NCBI GenBank assembly: GCA_019055375.1
Contig: JAHQIW010007004.1
Location: 94,979 to 158,978 of the forward strand
Source: Parelaphostrongylus tenuis
Taxonomy: Eukaryota > Nematoda > Chromadorea > Rhabditida > Metastrongylidae
Direction of reading: 5' to 3'
DNA: 64,000 nucleotides
Shown: positions 56,836 to 64,000 of the stretch, piece after piece
Position numbering within the stretch: position 1 is the first letter of the stretch
Layout: each line of letters opens with the position of its first letter
The notes under the pieces: model-generated
Database searches by the model: none
Told to the model about the DNA's origin: nothing
The model's input: only the letters and a program-made list of their open reading frames with translations
Position numbers and translations under genes: made by a program

Positions 56836-57240
56836 AGAGTGGTGTAGTGGTTAGGTGTAGTAGAGCACGCGTCCCCCGATAAGATGAAGTGCGGGTTCGA
56901 CTCCCGCCTAAGGCCGTGTTTTTGCTCACCACTTAATTCTCTAAGCTACATCAGCAACATCACAACACTGCGAAATAAGCAGTAGATATACTGTAATTTC
57001 GAAGTATTATATATAACAATAGCTGTCCGCTTAACGGGATTAATAAGGCGAAATCGCATATCCGACCAAACCTGTTAGAGGTTGGTGGCTGATGGCTAAC
57101 ATAGAGATTTTGAAGAATGAGTGGTCGGGCAAATCTGCCTCGGTGGTGTAGTGGTTAGAGCACGCGTTCCCGGATAGGATGAAACGCGGGTTCGATTCCC
57201 GCCTGAGGCCGTCTCTTTGCTCACCACTCAATTCTCTAAG
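56836..57240 (+). repeat. Family C element with two tRNA-like modules in tandem
   Basis: Plus modules at about 56836-56915 and 57137-57209, each followed by TTTGCTCACCACT(C/T)AATTCTC. The region between contains the family core (CCAAACCTGTTAGAGGTTGG). Confidence 0.75.
57137..57209 (+). repeat. tRNA-like module with full cloverleaf potential
   Basis: 73 nt. Acceptor GCCTCGG/CTGAGGC (7 bp, one G-U), D arm GTGT/GCAC, T arm GCGGG-TTCGATT-CCCGC. The anticodon arm CGTTC/GGATG has loop CCGGATA, with C instead of the near-universal U at position 33. Could be Pol III-transcribed, but the loop argues against a working tRNA. Confidence 0.6.
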
Positions 57241-57700
57241 TTATACTCTTTAGAGTCCCAAGTCTGACAGCCACAACCGAAGGATAACAGGTTAGGTGAG
57301 CCATGTACGGGATTGAACGAGCACCATGCATGATGGACGGCAATACTAGCACTGCGCCGGCGAACCCTACGAAAGAGGACATTCGAAGCGGAGTAACACG
57401 ATCCTAGCAACTAGGCCAGCACTGCAACAGTTGCAGGAGTCGTCAATTAGTGAGCAGCTTGTGCAGTCTCGACCCTGAACACCAAATTTGTCTTCCGGCG
57501 GCGCCACAACTTATTTTCTCCTGGTGTTGTTCGCTTACTTTTACTTGTTATATCGACTCTTATTTTGTCCTACTAATTTTGTAGGATATTTATAGTGAAA
57601 ATCAATATTTATTTACAAATAATGACGGCTGCGTTAGTAAATTGATTTCATCCTTTTTCTCTGGTCATATCCTCTTCAAATTCGAGTGCGAAACGTAATC
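57241..57700. other. tRNA-like scrap and open stretch
   Basis: Minus tRNA-like sequence at 57300-57360 (CCGGCGCAGTGCTAGTATTG, CGTTCAATCCC). A plus frame from 57420 (QLGQHCNSCRSRQLVSSLCS) stays open to 57590, but support is composition only. Confidence 0.3.
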
Positions 57701-57832
57701 TTCTTTTCGTTCTTGCAGCGTACTAAGAAGGCTTCTTGAGCCAGAAAGCCTACTGTTAGAATCGCCATTTTTTAAGTTATCGAATGACTTTCGTTTCGAG
57801 CATTCTCTTAAGACCACAGCTCAAATTTCAAT

Positions 57833-58438
57833 ATGCCTGGTAATTATTTTTTGAGCCACGCATGTCAGCGTTCTATCAAAGAGGGCTGACATAGAGCCCG
57901 ATACACGTGTTTCGATCTTGCGATCTCGTCGGTCGGGCAGTTACCCTTTCTCGTCTTTTGCCAATCATATGTGGGTGCTTCAGTCCCCACACTAAGAGTC
58001 AGCGACGAAGAACGTTTTACACTCTATGTCAGTAAAAATCTCACCAAACATAGAGTGTTGTACACTCGATTGCTCTTGGCTGGTATATTTAATATATCAT
58101 ACCTTTCGTTTCGAGTGTTTTTTTAAGACCACAGCTCAAATTTCACTATGCCTGACAATTATTTTTTGAGCCACGCATGTCAGTGGTCAGAAGAACAATC
58201 GAGTGTACAACACTCTGTGTTCGGTAATAATTTCACTGGACATATAGTGTAAAGCGTTCGTCGTCGCTAACTCTTAGTGTGGGGACTGGAGCACCCACAT
58301 AGGATTGGCAAAAGACGAGAAAGGGTAACTGCCCAACCGACGAGATCGCAAGATCGAAACACGTGTATCGGACTCTGTAAGTTAGCCCTCTTTGATAGAC
58401 CACTGACATGCGCTGGCTCAAAAATAATTACCAGGCAT
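57833..58438. repeat. Family E inverted pair
   Basis: Begins ATGCCTGGTAATTATTTTTT and ends with its inverse (AAAAATAATTACCAGGCAT). Arms of about 240 bp share, in inverse, CGATACACGTGTTTCGATCT, GGGCAGTTACCCTTTCTCGT and CCCACACTAAGAGT. The centre repeats the outer end sequence (CCACAGCTCAAATTTCACTA), so one element sits beside another. Confidence 0.75.
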
Positions 58439-58794
58439 ATCGAATGACTATTAAATGTTTAGGGAAAAGCTAAGCACAGACGAGAAAGGGGCCATGAAAT
58501 GCTTACCGAAAGAAGCGACTACTTCTCTCGGTTTCTACAGCACACTGAGAAATCCTCTTCAGAAACCAAGTATTTCCTTGAGATCGCCGTTTTTTAAGCT
58601 ATCGAATAGGCCACTAAAAGTCTAGTGAATCGGCTTTGTCCGGCGAGAAAACCACGAAAAAGGCTTCTTAACCAAAAAAGAGGAGAAGTGGTCCCTGAAG
58701 GGTTAAGGAAATGCCCGATCATTTTTCATCTTCAGCCCTTTAAATACCACCGTCGATAGACAAGCGACGTCTCGCCGTTGCTTCCACGGCAGTC

Positions 58795-58945
58795 CCAGGC
58801 AGGCGGCGTTTGCATGTCTGGCTGTCTGGCTGTCTGCCTGCTTTCCCACGAGACGCGACGCCGCCGTTACAGTGGCTGAGTGATATTCGACGTCACGCGG
58901 CTCGCTATGAAACGTACCGTGTGGTCCTCAAAGGGTTGAAGAGTC
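58795..58945 (+). repeat. Mariner-derived scrap
   Basis: Matches the plus strand of the relic at 11760-11890 (GCCTGCTTTCCCACGAGACG, ACGCGACGCCGCCGTTACAG, then TGTGGTCCTCAAAG). Confidence 0.5.
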
Positions 58946-58951
58946 ATTCAG

Positions 58952-59305
58952 AGCACGACGAAGTCCTAGTCTGCCTCATAGAATTGGAAAACTGGGGCCG
59001 CAGGGTTGATTTCATAGTCTATCTACAGCATCTGTGTATGGTTTCTCGTTTCATACTGATCTCCTCTTCTCTCCCTCTCTCTCACTCTTTCTCTCTCTCT
59101 CTCTCTCTGCCTCTCTGCCTCCTTCCCTCTCCTTCTCTTTCTCTTTCTGAGGATTTATGCTTATTCCGTCCAGACGAAAAGCAGCTCTGAACTATCTGAT
59201 CTTTCCATGCGATACAACCTGAAAGAGGGAAAATATGCGGTTCGAGTGGATCTGATGGGTTCATATTCGGATTCCGGATCTGTTCTTCATAGGGCTCTCC
59301 TCTAG
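58952..59305 (+). CDS. Unknown protein, C-terminal exons
   Basis: Exon 58952-59035 (acceptor GTCATTCAG) reads HDEVLVCLIELENWGRRVDF, IVYLQHL, donor GTATGG. Terminal exon 59152-59305 follows a very long CT tract and reads IYAYSVQTKSSSELSDLSMR, YNLKEGKYAVRVDLMGSYSD, SGSVLHRALL, stop TAG 59303-59305. The terminal exon is convincing. The junction phase does not close with the donor named, so another donor or exon is likely. The beta-rich YNLKEGKYAVRV segment resembles extracellular beta-sandwich modules; family not identified. Confidence 0.5.
59075..59151 (+). repeat. CT-rich tract, probable polypyrimidine region
   Basis: About 75 nt of C and T ending CTTTCTGAG, immediately before the terminal exon at 59152. 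Confidence 0.85.
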
Positions 59306-59519
59306 CAACATGTCTGTTCGAACTGAACTGAATCGAAGACCGAATCCGATCGTCAATCATCTTTTGAATCTCAAAGTCTTATCTAATTGACGTCGCCCAA
59401 AATAGAGCTTAGCTCAATTCGTAATAGCACACGTGCCATTCACGTGATCATCTTTGAGTCACGTTATCAGAAGTAGATCATAAATACATTCACAAAATTC
59501 GTAAGGAAGTTGTTCCTTA

Positions 59520-59990
59520 GAGAATATGTCGTTTAAAAATTTCCTTCATTTATATCCAATGATGTTGAGTGATGTGCAAAATTTTGACGTTAGCCAGGAC
59601 TCGAACCCGCATTTCACCTTTTCCGGAGGATGTAGAGTAGAAAAAGCGGTGGCAAAAATGGCGTCGGTAGTGGAACTGGTCAAGCGCGCGCCTTCGGAAA
59701 GTGTGTAATACGGGTTCAGTCCCGCCTAACGGCCAGATTTTGCACATCACTCAACGTCGCTGGGTCTATTTGTGACATGATAGCACCCGCCCAAAAAAAG
59801 CGGTTAAATAAAAAAAGAAGTTTTACCGACCACATGTTTTCTTCGCTATTGTGCTCTAACGGTCATATCTGTGTCTTGTATATGTCTAAGGATGCTGAGT
59901 GATATGCAAAACTTTGGACCTCAGTCGGGAGTTGAACTCGCGTCTAGCCCATCCCAGAAGCTTGCACTGTCGCTACACCACCGTGGGCAT
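59520..59990. repeat. Family B/C-related elements with three tRNA-like modules
   Basis: Minus module at 59575-59630 (AGGACTCGAACCCGC), plus module at 59657-59735 (GGCGTCGGTAGTGGAACTGG), terminus GCGGTTAAATAAAAAAAG, then a separate minus module at 59910-59990 (GGGAGTTGAACTCGCG). Confidence 0.65.
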
Positions 59991-60071
59991 TACTCTGCTA
60001 TTGATTAACATTTTTCAACATGTTGACGCGAGTGGAGATTTGTGGTTTAATTAGTTTTTCTGGCCTAACCG

Positions 60072-60548
60072 TACGCGTGTGGCGTAGTGGTTAGAGGTGT
60101 TCTGCGTCACATACAAGGTCGATGGCTCGATCTCGCGCTCATGGCTCACCAAGCCATCCATCCCTCCGTGGTCTGTAAATTGATGCCGGACTGGTCGCAG
60201 ACTTGTCTAGGATAATAACCAGCACTGACTCGGTTAAGCGGGGGTCACCCGTAAGCGTGCTTTCGTTGAAAGACATAAAAAGCCCTCGGCGTTCGCCATG
60301 CATTCGACTTCAATTATTAACTTCGTTTGAGGTGATTGAATGCATATTAGCCTTTTACAATGACTCGCGGTGGCCTCCCGCTGAACCGAGTTAGTGCTGT
60401 TTATCCTCCCAGACAAATCTGAGACCTGCCTAGTACCAATTTATCGACCCCGGAGGGATGGATGGCTTGGTGATCCATGAGCGCGAGATCGAACCATTGG
60501 CCTCGTGTGCGACGCAGAGCACCTCTAACCACTGCGCCACATGCGCTC
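60072..60548. repeat. Inverted pair of SINE family A
   Basis: Plus copy 60072-60245 (head to CACTGACTCGGTTAAGCGGG) and antisense copy 60285-60548 (tail to CACTGCGCCACATGCGCTC), separated by about 40 bp. Confidence 0.8.
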
Positions 60549-60889
60549 TCCCACAGGCTATACCTACTTAGAATTTTGGAAGTAACCGAGCTAAGGCGAT
60601 CCGTAAGGCGTTCGTTGTTTGATTGCAAGAGATTTGGAAGAGCGACTCAAGCTAGCGCATCGCTTATCACCGCGGTTCCAGGTACACTGCATCATTATCC
60701 ACTGCGCTACTTCCCTCCACTTAGTATGTTTGCGTTCATGAGATAATTGTGATGTTGAAGGGTCAAAATCGCAAGCAAAACGCTTACATACAGTGTCGTT
60801 CTGTTCGCTAGATTAGATATATTCATGTAATTTCCTTTCCCAGATGTCTTCGAATTCACTGAAAACTTCATTTGATCATAACTTTCGTT

Positions 60890-61165
60890 TTGAGTGTTTT
60901 CTTAAGACCACAGCTCAAATTTCAATATGCCTGGCAATCATTTTTGAGCGCCACCATTTCACTAGACATAGAGTGTGAAACGTTCGTCGTCGCTAACTCT
61001 TGGAGTGAGGACTGGAGCACCCACACGGGATTGGCAAAACACGAGAAAGGGTAACTGCTTGACTGAGGAGATTGCAAGATCGAAACACGTGTATCGGGCT
61101 CTATAAGTCAGCCCTCCTTGATATACCGCCGACATGCGTGGCTCAAAAATGATTAACAGGCATAT
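60890..61165 (-). repeat. Family E element, single copy
   Basis: Starts CACAGCTCAAATTTCAATAT; contains GAAACGTTCGTCGTCGCTAA and GATCGAAACACGTGTATCGG; ends CATGCGTGGCTCAAAAATGA. Confidence 0.7.
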
Positions 61166-61328
61166 TGGAATTTATTCGATCATGTTACTCACAAGTAGAG
61201 TAAGTAGTGTGGTTCATCCTCTGGATTCGCCTGTTACCCATTCTTGCCTCATAATGTATTCCGCGGCTTTTCGTGATCTCCGTTCGCATTGCCCATGTTG
61301 TCTCTTCTGTCTGTATTTTAGATAAGAG

Positions 61329-61898
61329 ATGAGTCTAATGAAGAAATGCTGTAATTGTCGTTCAGACTTACCGGAATCCAATGGAGCAGGGTATGTCGAG
61401 TGAATTGAGTTTATAGATTTATCTCAATCCGAAGTCATTTTATTTGACCGCCCTATTGCGGTGTTATGATGTTTCTATGAACCCAATGATGTAGAGTGGT
61501 GTGCAAAACTCTCGCGTCAACCGGGATTTAAACCCAGATCTTACTCTTTCCGGGAGCATGTGCTAAACCGTTGCTTACTGCACGTACAACGGTTTAGCAC
61601 ATGCTCCCGGAAAGAGTAAGATCTGGGTTCAAATCCCGGCTGACACAAACGTTTTTGCACACCACTGCTGCATCATTGGGTTTATAGTTTTATCACAATT
61701 TTCAGTTCAATACAACTATAAATCCGGTGGAACTTGGATTATCCAAAGGGAAATCACCAGTCTTTCGTCGATCACCGGTTTTGTAGCACTTTTAACCAAA
61801 ACATATCATGTGTAAGCGTTTTTTCTTTACTGCTCTCATTTCAGGACCTCTTCTGTACAATGTGAGAAATGCAAAAGAATGAGGCAAAGTATGGGAAG
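61329..61898 (+). CDS. Zinc-ribbon-like gene, first two exons
   Basis: ATG 61329-61331 starts MSLMKKCCNCRSDLPESNGA, donor GTATGT at 61391. Exon 61845-61898 (acceptor CTCTCATTTCAG) continues in phase with TSSVQCEKCKRMRQSMG, donor GTTTGT. The spacing CxxC..CxxC suggests a small zinc-binding ribbon or half a FYVE/RING-type finger; zinc binding is inferred. A family B palindrome fills most of the intron. Downstream exons would lie beyond the mariner relic and were not found. Confidence 0.5.
61431..61690. repeat. Family B palindrome with near-perfect arms
   Basis: Arms 61479-61573 and 61587-61682 are inverse copies around a 13-nt loop (CTTACTGCACGTA). Each arm contains the tRNA-like B-box region GGGTTCAAATCCCGG, or its near-identical inverse. 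Confidence 0.9.
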
Positions 61899-61923
61899 GT
61901 TTGTCAGTTTACAGCGTTGTCCT

Positions 61924-62400
61924 GTTATAGTCTCAGGTCGTTGTACAAGTTTTGACACTGGAGCAATAAACACCAAATTTATTAGCCAGATGTAAATAAA
62001 TTGCATGATTTTGGTAACTCAACTGCGCATCTTCTTGCGAATATTTTGGTATACAGCTTGCCTATACTTGCTCCACGATGGAGTTGTCTTGGAATATATT
62101 CGCCTGCTAGTCATACACGAATGGCGCGTGGGAGGAAATGCTGGTGAAGCGGCGTACAGATTAAATAGAGCTTCCTGTGGGCGGCTCGAACGCGAATGAT
62201 CCTCCAGACTTTTCTCTCCACCTTTGAACTTCTTGAACCACTTCCGCCGTCCTTTTCTGCGACCCTGTCATCGCTCCGAGTCTCACTAAGCTTGCGCGCC
62301 GTTTCACTGACATTTTCCCCCACGCGCCATGGGTGCATGAGTAGCAGGCGAATTTCTTCCCAAAACAGCTCCATCTTAGGGCAAATATCGTCAAGTTATA
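61924..62400. mobile_element. Two mariner 5' halves, head to head
   Basis: Plus: end-like TCAGGTCGTTGTACAAGTTT and AATAAACACCAAATT, then a decayed start (EYIRLLVIHEWRVGGNAGEA) to about 62168. Minus, 62170-62374: MELFWEEIRLLLMHPWRVGE then NVSETARKLSE. Neither has a catalytic domain. Confidence 0.7.
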
Positions 62401-62547
62401 CAGCAAAAGTCGCGTGAAAATGCCAAATTGAACAACAGTCGAAAATTATACAAGTTTGATCACTTCTGGTCAATAAATTTGCGCTTATTGCCTCTAGTGG
62501 TGAATTTTATGGATTTCCACGTTATAATCAGTGATGTGTGGAGCAGA

Positions 62548-62850
62548 GCGCATGTGGCGCAGAGGTTAGAGGTGCTCTGGGTCGCACACCGAGGACAACG
62601 GTTCGACCTCCCGCTCATGGCTCACAAGACGCATCCATCCCTCCTTTCGGGGTCGGTAAATTGGTACCAGACAGGTATTCAGACTTGTCCTGGTGAGGAT
62701 AAGAGCAGTACTGACTCGATTCAGCGGTAGGCCACCGCGCAGTCATTGTAAAGGTCGGATATGCATTCAATCACCTCAAACGAAGTTAGAATTGAAGTCA
62801 AATGCATGGTGCAAATCCCTCAGTGATTGATCAACGCCTAGAGCTGTATC
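62548..62850 (+). repeat. SINE family A, near full-length
   Basis: GAGCGCATGTGGCGCAGAGG head, GGGGTCGGTAAATTGGTACC, ATGCATTCAATCACCTCAAA, GTGATTGATCAACGCC tail. Confidence 0.8.
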
Positions 62851-62964
62851 CTGAGCTGAGCTGAGCAGTAATCATATGGTTTCTAAGCTCTTCTGGATTT
62901 GCTGCTTCCCTTCTTTCGTGGTCAGGAACGTTTCTAGAGGCGTTTATCGTTATAAAAATACCTA

Positions 62965-63250
62965 CTAACACCTCTCTATTCGACTGTTTTTCAAATAGAC
63001 CTCGCTCAAAACAGTTGTTATTTGATAAACATGATTCTTGAAGCCTTTCATAAGGTTCTGGCATGGCACCTCATGGCTGAGAGCTGTGCTGAGATTGGGG
63101 GGCTGCCTCAGCGATAGCACGGAAAGTCCGCTTTCGGTTCAGCCGATTTAATCCCTAACAGGACGGACCGCGATGGGGCTCTAGAAGATATTGTTATCAG
63201 ATTATTATTGTTTCACAGCGAAAGTTCATAGAAAACAGTCGAATGAAAAA
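62965..63250. repeat. Family Q element, degenerate
   Basis: Left CTCTCTATTCGACTGTTTTT and right GAAAACAGTCGAATGAAAAA are inverted. The inside shares GACCTCGCTCAAAAC with 17580. GC-rich centre. Confidence 0.5.
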
Positions 63251-63342
63251 GTGTATGATCTATCTCGACCAGTCATGGGCTTCGACTGTTACTCCACTTG
63301 CCAATGTCCGGGTACCTCATCACCGTGACGTGCAGTGATTTT

Positions 63343-63853
63343 TCACCAATCGAGCCTGATATCCTTATATGGAGGGAGTTTGTACCCTGCAAAACAGCTC
63401 GTTAGGACTGTCGTAAGTGCCATAATAAACAGACATCAATGTATAGGCCCACAATATGTTATCGGATCAAACCTTTATTTGCGGGTGGGGGGTGAGTGCT
63501 TCATTTCATGACGACACGACTCAAATTTTCATATAATTTCCGTTCCATAGTTTAGCAATTATTAGCTATAGTTTCATTAATTATTAAATTCAGCCGGCGA
63601 GCATCGATTGCGAAAAAACCTGCGTTAGTGCAATTTCGCTTGCATAGAGTGTAAAAACGTTCGTCTTTTCGACTAAACTCTCTGTAAAGGAAGCGAGCTC
63701 ACCCGAGAGACCTTGCAGTGTTCTCTCATCATACGCCCATTTGTCCATAGGTTTTTCTCGATTCGACGCTCTTCGAATTTTTTGGCTCGCCTTGCGCGTG
63801 GCCTGTTGTAATTTCCACATGTGCGGTCGAGTGGATCGGATGTGGCGTAGCAT
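63343..63853 (-). CDS. Possible complete small gene, 65 codons with stop
   Basis: ATG at 63851-63853. Exon 63703-63853 reads MLRHIRSTRPHMWKLQQATR, KASQKIRRASNREKPMDKWA, YDERTLQGLS, donor GTGAGC. It joins in phase to exon 63343-63386 (acceptor CTGTTTTGCAG), which reads YKLPPYKDIRLDW and stop 63343-63345. The basic, acid-free N terminus would suit a mitochondrial targeting helix. I do not recognise the family. GC-rich sequence at 63890-64000 may be its promoter side. The 316-nt intron contains family E-like sequence (GACGAACGTTTTTACACTCT inverse). Confidence 0.45.
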
Positions 63854-64000
63854 AGGTTAGGTTACACGCAGAGGTCATGAATTCCCAGTACTTCTCGGGG
63901 GGGGTCGCGATATTGGCCTCCCTCGCGTCTCTGTGGCCTGTCTCTTTACGCTGTCTCCTCCTAGGGGGCGTTCGAGAGCGCGAACACTAATCTCACGCGC

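Noticed and set aside
57137..57209. Functional tRNA gene
   Set aside because: The anticodon loop lacks U33 and the module is one of many repeat copies in the same flanks.
61706..61786. Open stretch FNTTINPVELGLSKGKSPVF after TTTTCAG
   Set aside because: It falls within the intron of the zinc-ribbon-like gene and does not fit its phase.

Overview
The window is eukaryotic nuclear DNA, most likely from a clade V (strongylid, hookworm-like) nematode. Candidate coding exons are short (20-240 nt) with short introns, acceptors mostly of the TTTCAG type and donors close to GTAAGT. Repeats include decayed Tc1/mariner copies, a fragment resembling nematode RTE retrotransposons, and many tRNA-like repeats. 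No long uninterrupted gene, operon, CRISPR array or rRNA is visible. The organism call is inference. All gene models were assembled by eye from splice signals and reading-phase agreement; none has homology or RNA support.

Layout. 0-9 kb: a paralogous pair of short coding fragments, then a 12-exon minus-strand coiled-coil gene (1.26-8.23 kb) that may be Nuf2/HIM-10, with several foldback elements in its introns. 9-17 kb: almost all repeats (tRNA-like palindromes, SINEs, mariner pieces, a long inverted repeat and a composite tandem array with a 32-bp minisatellite). 17-31 kb: small multi-exon gene candidates of unknown function on both strands. 30.5-32.9 kb: a PP1-like phosphatase relic whose metal-binding and catalytic motifs are all altered. 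33-43 kb: a dead Tc1-like element and several unknown genes, the best at 41.69-42.90 kb on the minus strand. 43-48.9 kb: RTE and mariner relics, a small Cys-rich gene, and a spliced gene whose 1.6-kb intron holds a dead Tc1-like copy. 49.5-56.3 kb: a diverged three-copy duplication of about 2 kb, each copy ending in a SINE. 56-64 kb: tRNA-like elements, inverted repeats, a C-terminal gene fragment, a zinc-ribbon-like gene start and a possible complete 65-codon two-exon gene.

The dominant feature is inverted repetition. At least six foldback families (B, C, E, G, J and Q in my labels) lie in introns and intergenic DNA. Families B and C carry tRNA-like modules, often two in opposite orientation, inside a larger palindrome. 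If transcribed these would fold into long hairpins; that consequence is inferred, not seen.
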